The translations under genes were made by a program, and so were the position numbers. Under the pieces are notes generated by a model. It worked only from the letters and a program-made list of their open reading frames with translations, had not been told where the DNA came from and ran no database searches. From Diaporthe sp. PMI_573 (lineage: Eukaryota > Ascomycota > Sordariomycetes > Diaporthales > Diaporthaceae), in assembly GCA_021399435.1 (NCBI GenBank), contig JAJTUP010000024.1, positions 124,001 through 188,000 of the forward strand: DNA of 64,000 nucleotides. The letters are read 5' to 3'. Numbering within the stretch: the stretch's first letter is position 1; each line of letters begins with the position of its first letter. Positions 44,383-55,389 of this stretch are shown here, one piece after another.

Positions 44383-47090
44383 CTACAAGCACTGCGAGTA
44401 GTACGCGTTCTGCACCTGGCAAGTAGACCCGCTGGCACAGACTGTGCACCCAGTGAACCCAGTTCCACCACACTGCGCATACTTGGCCGCGGTACAAGTG
44501 GCCACGGGAGGGCTGGAAGTCGTCGTGGAGGTGGCTGTCACCTTAGTCGAACTGCTTGTTGTTTTAGCACTAGTGGAACTTGTTGAGGAGGATGTTGGCC
44601 CGGCACTGGTGGTGGAGGAGGTCGTCGAGGATTTGGATGTCGCCGTGCTGCTGCTGGCTGCTGTGGACGAACTGGAGGAGCCGCCGCCGCCACTTACCGT
44701 CCCTGAGGCGTAGAAGACACCGCGTCCGTTGGTGCCCACGTAGACCTGCCCGGCCTTGTTCGCACTGCCTGCGAGCTTGCAGCTGCTGATGGCGCCGAAG
44801 CCTTGGGTTCCCTGGATATCGGTCCATGTCTTCCCGTCGTCGGCCGATGCGTACAGCCTGTTCCCCGCTGGGCCGTTGCCGAAGGCGTAGAGGTTCCAGG
44901 TTGTCCCTGAGCCAAGGCCGAGGGAGATCTTCTGAGTTGCAGTGAGAGCGGTCGATATCTGAGTGAAGGCTGCGCCGTAGTTGGTGGACTTGAAGATTCC
45001 GATGTCAGTAGACACGTACACGGTTCCTGCAACGGTCGGGTGCGGCGCAATGTCGACCACCGAGGTTGCGCTGCCTAAAGCTCCAGCCTTGGTGAATGCT
45101 GCCCCAGTGTTGGTAGATACGTAGAATGCATTTGAGGCACCGCCGTAAAAGACGGTGTTGTTGCGCTTGTCGCTCGCAATGACTGCTCCTGACGAGAGGC
45201 CAGTCACAGCTGCGAAGCTGGCCTGATTCTGGGATCGTAGCACACCTGAAGTCGAGCTCGACCAGACAATGGTGTCAGCGTCGGCGCTGTATGCTACAAG
45301 TCCACCGTAATCCGTTGTGCTGCTACCGTAGTTGATATTCCAGCTTGCACCGCCGTCGCTGCTGATAGCAACCTGTTGCGATCCGGCCGAGTTTCCGATG
45401 CGAACGACGTTGGCGGGCTTGTTTCCGGCGTAGTCTGCAGCCGGACATTAGTTGAAAAAAGGGCAGCTATTGGGGTTTTGAGAATCACTTACCAACGTCA
45501 GGCGAAGTCGGCCAGAAGGGAGTCTCCCATGCGGTCGCGGGGCTTGTCTTCAGGTCCGAAGCGCTCTTGAAAGTATACCCACTGTCGTCTCCTACAGCCA
45601 CAAGGAGTTCACTTCCGCCCGGCGCAGACACGACACTCTGCACGGAGAATTCTTCAATACCGTCCGCCAGAGACTGGATGCTGATGTTGTGTGTTGTGTC
45701 CCACTTCGTCAGATCATGGCCACCGTACACCGTCAGGCCAGTGCCATACAGCCAGTGGTTGCTGTCAAAGGGGTCGATCTCCAGTGACTCGATCATCCAT
45801 CCGACTTGCTCAGCATCGGGCCTGGAAATGAAGCTCTTGTAGATCCAAGGGGCCAATGGTGTGGAAATACTGTAGTAGCGGTTCATGGCCGGGTAGTTTG
45901 TCCACTCCCACAGACGCGACCAAGTCGCACCGGAGTCAGTGGAGCGGAACAGCTGAGCCTCAGGCCACCACGAGTTCAAGGCTGCGACCACCAGAGTTCC
46001 CGGCTTAAGCAGGTCCAAACCCAGGCCACCGAAGCCAAAGTACAAATCGGACCCCGAGACGGGTGTGATGTTTGTCCAGGTGTTGTTTGTCAAGCTGTAG
46101 CGATATACACCACCGTTGGTTCCATCATATGGGCCAGCTCCGTCAGAATAGGTGAGGTAAAGCACTTTCTCCGCAGGCGACAGCCTGGCCTTGTGGGGGA
46201 AGAAGGCCCCAGGCTGGCCAGCGACTGCGCTCCACGTTGCGCCAGCATCCGTAGACTGCCACACAGCTTGCTGAGTGCCATTGCTTGTGGTGCCAACGAA
46301 GATTCTTGATGTTGCCCCGTTAGTAACTGCAGATGTAGTATCGAATGTGACAAAGGCGAGGCCCTGGATGTCGCTGTTGTATCCGTTGGCATCGCTGGGG
46401 TCGGCGATGTAAGTGCCAGTGGCGGTGAAGGAGGAAACCTTCGTGAAGGTCGCACCTCCGTCGGTGGACTTCCAAAGGCCGTTACCACTGCGGGCACCGA
46501 AGTAGATAATCTTCGAGTTGGCCGGGTCAACTGCTAGGCGCTCACCCATGCCTCTACCGGGCATGTTTCCACCAACTTTGAACGGCAAGTTCGAGAAGCT
46601 CCATGTGGCACCTTTGTCCGAGCTGCGTGCGATGGCACCATTGTTTGGATCCCAGCTGGTGGGAGGTCAATAAACATGTCTTCTATCTGTGAAAAGAACA
46701 GGAACAGGACTGACCTGTTGGTGTACATTCCCAATGCAACATAGACTTTGGTGTCATCTTGAGGATCCAGGGCCAAGGCGTCAACACCCCATCGGTTCCT
46801 GTGATGTAGAGATTAGTGTCATTATTGCTCGTCGCATCCGAGTGCATATCTTACCAATTTGCATCGGTGGTTATGCTATCTGTAATGGCAGTCCACGACT
46901 CATCAGCATTGAGCCTGTAAAGGCCACCGATGTCTGTTCTTGCATATGCCAGGCCTTTCGTCTTCGGGTGAAAAGAGATTCCAGGTACGAAACCTCCACC
47001 GCCTCCGATTTTGACAGTGCTCCAGGAGAAGGCTGCTTGGACAGGCAGTGCTACCGCAGCAAACAGCTGCAGGGCTTGAAGACACCTCAT
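44383..47090 (-). CDS. GH74 xyloglucanase with CBM1
   Basis: Secreted enzyme that hydrolyses xyloglucan. Four exons on the minus strand: 47090-46855, 46798-46715, 46655-45493, 45434-44383, 844 residues, like other fungal GH74-CBM1 enzymes. Signal peptide 1-19 ([19 protein letters not shown]). The catalytic twin seven-bladed propeller begins [17 protein letters not shown] and includes the conserved [11 protein letters not shown], with one catalytic Asp, and many sialidase-like Asp-box repeats of the type [11 protein letters not shown] and [11 protein letters not shown] Ser/Thr linker then leads to a C-terminal CBM1 (about 807-844) with the pattern [18 protein letters not shown] and ending YYSQCL. 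A TATAAA lies 107 bp upstream. It is adjacent to and on the same strand as an MFS sugar transporter. Endo or exo mode is not predictable by eye. Confidence 0.96.
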
Positions 47091-48157
47091 TTTTTAGGAA
47101 TGTTGATGCCACGTGGACGCGCGACGGGAGGACAAAAAGGTTGCGTAGTTCGCGTCGTATAGGACCTCATCACTTGGGACGGGAAGGACGGGTATGTTTA
47201 TAGGGCCAATATCAGTTCAATATCTGCCCAGAAGCCAAGCTTCACGGAACCAAGAAACGAATGGTTCCCGACTTGCCGAAATGGCAGGGCCTCAGGTCAT
47301 GTTACCGCATATGGCCATCCTAAAGGAGACTATGGTGGCATTGGCAGGACAAAGACAAGGCGGGCAATGGAAGCCGAACCTTCCTTGCTGACAACGTGAG
47401 GATTTCCCACAAATGATCGTTGCCCTTTTTTACCATTTTGGGAACATAGGCTCGTTGCAAAGGTCGAGGGTCGTTGTGCTTCCCGTCGTCCCGCAATTTA
47501 TGTGGAAGGTGTGCTTCCGTAAGGGGCTTTTGGGAAAGTGGGGGGTAGGAATAGAGGGTGATTCATCTCTTGGGGTTCAGGGATCTCCCGTGCATTGGCA
47601 TCTAAACCGGCGTGGACATCAGATGATCGTCAGGTCCCTGAACCAGCTCAATGGACAACGATGTCCATCCAACCTTTGCTTGTGAATTAGAACAGCCGAC
47701 GAGTTCGCGACTGTCCATGTAACCCATGAAGAGCCCCTGACCAAGCGCAAGATACTTGAAGGCCGACGTGTTTAAATCGATCTTCGTTCGTGGGGCTCGG
47801 GCCGCGGGTTATCAGCCACTCGCCTAATTGGGCGAAGGATTGTTATAGTTATAAGTCAAGCCTGACCTGAACTCCCAACGGCCTGGGTGTGGATATTTAA
47901 AGCAGACTACCCGCACGTCCCACACCCAATTCGAAGCTTGTACCGGACTCAGTTGGATCTAACGGGACGAGGGCCGTCCCAAGCCTTGGGGCATCACGGG
48001 TTTGAAATGTTGAGTGAAAAGAAGCGTATTGGCACATCACTCAAGTGACGTGCTGGATGCTTAGCTATCGGAAAGAGAGGGCTTAGAAAGGTCTAGCCTC
48101 TCCACACCTTCTGCATCTCGGGTCCGACGTTGCCATCGGAAGTGATGCCGAACACCC
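47091..48157. other. Spacer between xyloglucanase and transporter
   Basis: About 1.07 kb; the left part is the GH74 promoter, the right part the 3' flank of the sugar transporter gene. No recognisable gene. Confidence 0.5.
47197..47202 (-). promoter_or_regulatory. TATA box of the GH74 gene
   Basis: TATAAA on the minus strand (within CCTATAAACA), 107 bp upstream of the ATG at 47090. Confidence 0.55.
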
Positions 48158-50386
48158 TCAGGACTCAACACCGACCACCCTACCATCTTCATCCAGTCCA
48201 ACCCTGACCTTCTTTGTGCTTGCTTTCCTCGGGTTAGGGGCTTCAAATATCTCGCCCAATTCCTCCAGTGTCTTGCCGGCGGTCTCGACGAAGAAGAAGT
48301 AAATGACGACCATCTCGATCGCAATCCAAACGCAGTAGATGATGTAAAGCCTCCACGCTATGGCCTCGATTCCGACGGCTATCCCGTAAGTGTTCACCAC
48401 CCTGTACGTTATTCAACGATTAGCTCTCGAAACGCCGAAGAAGAGGATGAATAAGAAGCACGAAAGGTTTTAGAGTCATGGACTGTTTCCAAGGTTGCGG
48501 CCTAACAAAGGGCCGTGGGGCAAATAGTGAAACAGTCCACAGGTATAGAAGGTATTTCAGGGAAGATTGTGGGCATGATTGGGAGTTGCTTACATAGCGA
48601 CGTTGAGGAACAGGAAGTTCAGTCCAGACCCCTTCGCCCTCGTCCGATTCTCCAAGCATTCCACGCTGTATAGCGTCTGCAGAGGAGTGAAACCCCAGGC
48701 GAAGAATATACCGAAGCAGTCTATTGCCAACGTTAGTAAACTTTGAACAAAATAAGGTGCTGCCGAGACCTCTCCGTTTGCGTGCACATAAGCGTGAAGG
48801 GGTATTGCGTACAAATAGAGACAATAACCCCGTATCCGAGATTCGGTTGAGCGTTCGCATTTGCCGCGAACGCAGTCAGGAGAATGTAGAAGAACAGACT
48901 GCCCGCCAGGCCCCACAGCATCATCTTCCGCCGGCCTAGCTTGTCCAAAAGACTCGCGCCGTAGATAGCCCCAAGCATGGAGAAGATGGGGTTTATGGCA
49001 TTAAGCAGGAGTTGCGTGTTCGTATCGGTGATTCCCGCTGACTCAAACATTTCCCTTCTAAGTGTTAGTCACCTGCTACGGAGCCTCAAGTCTTTTGTTG
49101 TATTCTGGAACATTCCAAAACATAAAAGACGGGGATCCGTGAAACGAGAAGAGCGATGCTTACGGCATGAAATAGCTGACGACGTTGTTTCCAGACCCTG
49201 GGAAATTGCCACATTAATACATGTAACTTCTGACGACCGTATGGGGACAAATAACTTACACTGTCCGATGAACGCCATACCAATAACCATAGCCAGTCGA
49301 TATCGCGCAGCACGTGTGTGGACGAGCTCGCGGAAGTCCCACCACGGATTCTCATCGCGCGTGAGCTTGTTGTCCTCAACGATTTCGTGGTACTGCAGCT
49401 GGGGGATCGCCGAGTTCGGGTCGCCGTCGCCGTGGTATTTGGCCAGAATCTCGAGCGCCTCCTCAGGACGGTCGTGGGCGATGAGCCAGCGGGGAGATTC
49501 CGGGAAGAACATGATCGCACACATAACGACTGCGGGCATTCCTCCCTGTACAATGGTTGGGATTCGCCACGCCCAGGACGATTTGAGGTGGTAATTTGTC
49601 CCGAAAGTCGTCCACCCGGCAAGAATGTTACCTAGCCACCAGAAATTGTTATACATCCCTGCCATAACCCCACGGTATGCAGGGTGAGCAAGCTTCGGAT
49701 GTTGTCAGCAAATAGAGTCTCATAGAGGCTTTGAGGACCATGGATACTGCAATCCAGTCTTCTGTCGTCCTCAAAGACGTGGTAAGAAAATAAAAGAAGT
49801 AATTACCTCGACAGTATATGCAGGGCCAGCAGCCGAGGCAATGCTCGCGCCGAAACCAAGAACGAAGCGGCCGCCGATGAACTGTTGGAGGCCATGGGCC
49901 GAGCCCTGAATGGCGGTGCCGACGAGAACGAGCAGACAGCCAACAAATATGCAGATTCGTCGTCCCCAACCGTCAGCTAGGAGGCCGCAGAAGGGGAAGG
50001 CAGCAATCTGCCCGAGATTGTAGACGATGAAGACGATGCCAGAACTAGACCCAGCTCCGCTAAGCCCCATATCCTTCTGATAGGGGTCCATAGCGTTTAT
50101 AGCCCCCATCAGAGATGAATCTGTTATGTATGTTAGTGGCTGCTTGCTGCCATGCTGGCGTTGCGATCATACCAAATCCGTTCATGGTAGATACGAGATA
50201 CCCGACGGACATGATCATGTATAGTTTGATCATGTTAGGACTCAACAAATTCGGTTTCTGAGCCGCAATGGCAGCCGCGAGTGCGACTGATTGGGTGTTG
50301 ACATTTTTGACATTCCCGGTTGGCTTCTCTCCATCGTAGGCCGTCACCTCGTGGACTTCCTTCTCTCCATCATGGTATGTAGCCAT
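48158..50386 (-). CDS. MFS sugar transporter
   Basis: Sugar/H+ symporter of the plasma membrane. Seven exons on the minus strand: 50386-50173, 50120-49807, 49692-49260, 49197-49164, 49054-48813, 48720-48594, 48401-48158, 535 residues, typical of the family. All junctions keep frame; exon 4 is only 34 nt and supplies WSGNNVVSYFM. Family motifs: NGFDSSLMGA at TM1, LADGWGRRICIFVG (D-R-G-R/GRR loop), PESPRWLIA after TM6, LLDKLGRRKMML, and VETAGKTLEEL near the C-terminus. The hydrophilic N-terminus is about 45 residues. The general look is closest to lactose/galactose-type permeases of ascomycetes, but substrate cannot be assigned by eye. It lies just upstream of the xyloglucanase gene on the same strand. 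Confidence 0.93.
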
Positions 50387-52281
50387 GTTGTCGGCAGGCC
50401 TCTTCAGGGGTTCCAACCCTTTCACTGAGACGATCTGGTATTGTGGCTGGGGGCAGAGCCAGTTCTTGGAAATACCATCAAATCGGCCCAACAAAATGGG
50501 TGCACTCGACGTTTAAAGCGTTCCGGTGGATACGGTTCTGTCAGGTTGAAAACACTGTGGGAAGCATACCCGACTTTTGTCGTCAGGTGCCTGGCCCCTT
50601 TTGGGTGAAGCCTCCCACATCTGGCCGGGGTCACCGCAGTACGACTTGGCAAAAACGCGGGCAGGCGCTTGGTCTACCGGCTCTTTTCCCCCTTCCGGCT
50701 AACAGCACGGCGCGCTTGGTCGGAATTTCCCATCCCCAGATTTTCAGCACCGAGAAGACGGCATTTTCTCATCATTCAAGATCATATCTACGGCTCCAAT
50801 TCATCAAATATGTGATCAAATATGAGCAAGATCAAATAGCAGAAAGTTACTGCAGTACAAGCACCTAATGCTTCTCATGGCCGCCAGTTGCGAAAGAACG
50901 GCGAGGCACAGTTGGAGACTCGCGAACAGAATCACGGAGAAGCAGGGGTGCGCGAGTGCCTCGGTCAAATATCCTTGACACTAAGGCGTCCGCAATTTCT
51001 CCATTTTTCTCCCATGGGGAAAAACTGGGGCCAAGGTTCTAGACGAAGGTCAACACCACTGTCAGGAGCTCGCCACGACCTGGCATGCCAAGCAGATTTT
51101 CAGAAGTTTGAATGAAGAATACCACGATGGATCGGCCCTCGTAACAGCTGATACTCGCCCGTGGAGAATGCCACATCTGACCATTTTCCCACAAAACCCG
51201 ATGGATACGTCCAGAACGAGGAAGACCAACATCGGCGCCAACAAGTGGACCCGGGCGTCGGACTGTGAAGTGTGGAGCTGCGCGAACAGCCCACACGACA
51301 GGGATTTCGCGCTCCCACGAAATGGCTGACTCTCTGGCTTCCTACATCGTGGCGGTCGCCACTCGAACAGAGTTCTGAAGTGCATACATACGCTGCGACT
51401 CTTGGACGAAACCACTGGGCATCGAAGGGCAGAATCGCCGGAATAAGCCTTGGCCTCGGCAGATCTACGGGGATGGGGTATACACTTAAGCGTCGGAGGC
51501 GGCTTGGCACAACGGCACGGCGTCCCAGCAAGGCGGCGCCACGTCCTCGGCCTAAAATATCTGCCGACGGCTCTTCAAGCACTAGGCGAAACAAAGCACA
51601 CTCGGCCCTTTTTCGGCTGTGGTCCATGAGTCTATTTCATCGCTTATGAACTGGTTCTGTACACCGTCTAATTACTACATAACAATCAACTTCGGGCATT
51701 ACAATCCCGCTGCAGGTGACTTACTCTCAATATTTGACAAGGGCAACTATCCCTGTGCTAGGTACACATATCATCTAACTAGGGACTGGCGAGCGTCTTG
51801 TTTGAGCAAATCAAGAAGCAGGTTTACATCCCAAGCACTGTCGACAGCCCGGCAGTTCTCACAGCTGCGAAAACATAGATTAGGAACTGCTTCGCGAACG
51901 ACGCAAAGAAGCGTAGTGCATTGAAGCAAACTTGTAAAGTAGACACAGTGAGCGAGATCAGCGGCGGGTGACTACAGCCAACCCAGCGCCTTCACTTGGT
52001 CGTATAGAACATAGCTTGTCGGTGCTCTTTTACAGTCTGTAGCTGTACACCACAGGATATGTCGTACTAGTAACGAGGGTACAAACCAGATGTTGCCACT
52101 GCTTCTGTCGTACTTCAAGCACCGAACGGTGAGACTCGTGGCCATGGGAACGACCTTATAATTTGCACATAGTCTTGTATTTAGAGAATCACATGCAATG
52201 TTCCTGGCGTGCTCTCAATTGAGCTACTGCGAATGAAATAGGGAAAGATATTAAGCATTAAAGGCTGAAATTCCTTCATAT
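50387..52281. other. Gene-free stretch
   Basis: About 1.9 kb. A 175-codon minus-strand frame at 51100-51627 has no domain features and is not called. The left part is the sugar transporter promoter. Confidence 0.45.
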
Positions 52282-52904
52282 TCAAGTTTCTGGCTGCAAA
52301 AGCAGGGCACCAATCCGGTTCGCGAGGCCGAACTGAAGAGCTTCAGAACCCGTGACGCCACGGCCTGTGACAATCATGTCCAGAGATCTTCCCAGACCCA
52401 TGATAGCCTGCAAGCGAAGTGTGCCGCCGTCGATGAGAGGCACACCAACTTGCGGCAGAATACACCAAAGACGACGTCTTCCTCGGCAACGCGGGTATCG
52501 CCGAGGAGAGAAAGCTCAAGTCCTCCAGCAACTGCGTATCCAGCAAGGGCACTCATGATGGGCTTCTTGATCTGCATACGCGAAGGGGCCAATTGGTCCG
52601 ATGTTTCGACCTTCGACCTTATGGCTAGCGTCTGTGATGGGCTCCTTGTAGTTGCTGTCGCCAGGAGTGTACTTGCAGACTTGGTGTACGTCAAATCCGG
52701 CGCAGAAAGTGGCATTAGCTCCGTGAAAGATGCAGACCTTTTGCGAAGGATCCGCCTCGAAGTCCAAGAGAGCAGTGGCCAGCTCAAGTTCCTCCCGGTC
52801 GGGCCATCGATAGCATTGCGTTGTGGTGGTCTATTTATGGTGTTAGTGTTGATCCCGGCCGGACTTTTCGAAACTTGGACAGCATTGGCATCGGTGTCAG
52901 TCAT
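52282..52904 (-). pseudogene. Enoyl-CoA hydratase/isomerase gene, frameshifted
   Basis: Relic of a crotonase-fold gene. The protein starts MTDTDANAVQVSKSPAG and continues NTINRPPQRNAIDGPTG in frame 1. It shifts to a second frame with ELATALLDFEADPSQKVCIF, then FHGANATFCAGFDVHQ, the oxyanion-hole region. It shifts again near 52585 into PSRMQIKKPIMSALAGYAVA, then GGLELSLLGDTRVAEEDVVF, the second oxyanion block. It shifts a third time near 52450, where the correct continuation is VGVPLIDGGTLRLQAIMGL and LDMIVTGRGVTGSEAL. It then ends at TGA (52282-52284), lacking about 50 C-terminal residues. At least three frameshifts without fitting introns mean it is dead. The high conservation of each segment suggests recent loss, or errors in the assembly. 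Confidence 0.82.
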
Positions 52905-53624
52905 TCTCACCACGGTGGGAAGAGAATGTTAACAAACTTGAATACAGGCAATAAAGAAATTGCGATTTGCCTGGTGCTTGATGAAATTTCTTGATGAACA
53001 TTCTTGATGAACATTGAAGGCCTGAGATATTCCTAGATACGGTAGTGGCAAGATTTGTATATGTCAGTTCTGATTCTCGGGCGATCAGACCTAACTTCGA
53101 TCACATAAGAGAATGCCATTCTCTCAGGGTTTCGTGCAGAATTCGCGGATGGGTGGATTTGTGAGCACGTCGCCGCAGACGCTGCCATGAAGCGACTGTC
53201 GGATATATGAAGCTGTAGCCGTCTGTGTCTGTGATATGCATTCAAACCATCAGTTTTTTGAGGGATTCAATTTCTTGGAACTCTTTATTCTTTTCTCACC
53301 AAGCCTTGTAGTTGGGAAACAGTCAATGCAGCCTACGGCACGGTCATCGCGCGTCAACACGAGGAAATTAGTTGGCGGCTTGTTTCGGAACTGATTCTAT
53401 ACGGAAGGACACTTAGTCTGACGGATTGATCTATAAGGACTTAACAATTGGACAATGATCATAATAAGCGTTGCTCTATTGACCTTATCTGTCGCAGTTC
53501 GTTGGTAACCCAGACTACAAACAACTCGTTTGAATTATTCAATATTACCTACCACCTTCATATAAAAGTTCTCACTTTTTCTTGCCCTTCTATTTGATCT
53601 ATGAACTTATAACCAACCCGACGA
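52905..53624. other. Spacer with 13-bp tandem duplication
   Basis: About 720 bp, AT-rich, no recognisable gene. Confidence 0.45.
52988..53013 (+). repeat. 13-bp tandem duplication
   Basis: Two perfect adjacent copies of TTCTTGATGAACA. Confidence 0.85.
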
Positions 53625-55260
53625 CTACATACCAAGGATCTTCGGAACCAGGATCTCGTTGTACTCCCACAGCATGGTCTGCCAGTTGGCCGAGAAGGCG
53701 GAACCGGTGTACCACGTGGACCGCCGGCCCTGCAGAGCCATGAGATCCTGGATAAAGCCAGCCTTGTAATCATCCGCCGTCACACGAGCGTGCATAAACC
53801 CGTGGTCGGACACGAACTGGAAGTTGAGCTGCTCCTGGCTGCTGGCGGGCAAGTCCTGAGAATCGATCAGGGTCTGGATGTCGCTGTTGATTTTGGCCTT
53901 GGCGCTCTCGGGGTCGAGGAATTTGTCCCCGACCACGGAGGTGTGAAACAGGCTGGAGTTCGGGGACATTCTCGTGATGGCGCTCGAGAAGTTGTAGTCT
54001 GGATAGTGCATGGCGGTGTTGTCGTTTGCCGAGTAGGGGAGGTTGGCCAGGCTTGTGTTGGCCTGCAGCGACGGGCTGGAGACGACGAAAACGTGCTCGC
54101 GGGTGTACTGGAACTTGCTGAAGACGCCGAGCTCCTGGTCATCAAGGTCGAGAATGGAGAACTTGGAAGGGTCAGGGGCGATTCCGAGGACGAGGTTCCT
54201 GGCTTGAATGATAGTCTTCGCTCCAGTGTTGACGTCCTGGACGGTCACGGCGACACCGGCGTCGGAGCGTACGGAGCTGATTGCCTGGGTGTTGTAGTAG
54301 ACCTTGTCGCCCAGGAAATCACCTACTGCGTCGTAGAGATCCTGGTTGCGCCCCGAGACGGTGACATAAGCTTTCTGTGTGCCTAGCACGCTTCGCGCCG
54401 TCTGTGCTGGGAAAGCTCGCATGACCGGCAAGACTTCCTTGTCCACGATCCGGCCCATCGCCCCGGCAATTTGGAAAATTGTGGGTAGCGCGGCGGAGAT
54501 ATTGTACTTCTCGACAAACGCCCCAAAGTTCAGGAGCAACTCCTCAGGGATGTCGCTGGCGTTAGGAAAGTTCCAATATCCTGGGACTAGGATGCCCTCA
54601 TACTTCTCCGCCACTGCAGCGTACTGCTGAAGTGCAGCATGTACGTCGGCTTGTGATGGCCCAGTGTAGTTGGTGAGCACTTGCCCTGTGCTGAAGTCGA
54701 TACGCCTAGGGGGAGTTGAGGAGGAGGACTCCGATGGAGTAGTGACTGTAATTGGTCAGCAAACAACACCATACAGTTCGGTCAAATTGAAAGTCTTGCA
54801 GTTGCAACGTTGGTTCAAACTTGAGCCTAAATGGATGAAAGGGTGATATCTAGAAGTCAGAAAGACCATTGGGTGTTGCAACTTACTGGGTACGTTGAAG
54901 CGACCAAAGAAGCCCGTGACGTTTCCATAATCTGTGAATTGTCCAACGCCAAGGTCGGACGTCCTTCCTGTGGTGGGATCCGTGAAACTGTCGACAGCGC
55001 CGCCCTGGAACACAATATTAGTACATGAAGAGCAGTCGCTTGTGCCCAAAAAACTTGAGACCTACCAAAATCGGCTGGCTCTCAACAAGAATCACATCTT
55101 GGCCATAATCCGTCAGACGAACTGCCGCATGTGCTCCACCAGCGCCGCCACCAATGACAAGTGTGTCCGTTGTCACAACGCTGACGTTGGAGTTGTCAGA
55201 AGCAGCTAAGGCAGCCAGGAGGCCGCTTGTTTTGACGAGGGTTTGCTTGAGAGAAGACAT
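53625..55260 (-). CDS. FAD-dependent oxidoreductase (amine-oxidase type), probably exported
   Basis: Flavoenzyme resembling fungal beta-cyclopiazonate dehydrogenase-like proteins. Three exons on the minus strand: 55260-55066, 55004-54887, 54745-53625, 477 residues. Residues 1-20 form a likely signal peptide (ending LLAALAAS). The Rossmann FAD motif follows: TLVIGGGAGGAHAAVRL, then VILVESQ as the end of the second strand and GGAVDSF across the first splice, which fits the family. Further family-like blocks are GRTSDLGVGQF, FPAQTARSVLGTQ, ARNLVLGIAPDP near the FAD/substrate domains, and a C-terminal STWYTGSAFSANWQTMLWEYNE. No biosynthetic genes lie nearby, so the cyclopiazonate role is not implied. 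Many N-x-S/T sites support secretion. A TATAAG element is 115 bp upstream. Confidence 0.88.
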
Positions 55261-55374
55261 CGTTACGGGCAGCTGGGACGAGAGGGGTCAAGCCTGGAGC
55301 CGAGTGAAAGGCAGTCTTGAGGTGTGAACTGTGTTGCAAGTTCGAGGGAACGAGTGAAGCTCCAGGCGAGTCCT

Positions 55375-55380
55375 CTTATA
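55375..55380 (-). promoter_or_regulatory. TATA-like element of the FAD oxidoreductase gene
   Basis: TATAAG on the minus strand 115 bp before the ATG at 55260. Confidence 0.4.
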
Positions 55381-55389
55381 TTCTGTTGT

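Noticed and set aside
51100..51627. 175-codon minus-strand frame
   Set aside because: No recognisable features and overlapping open frames on the other strand; not enough to call a gene.
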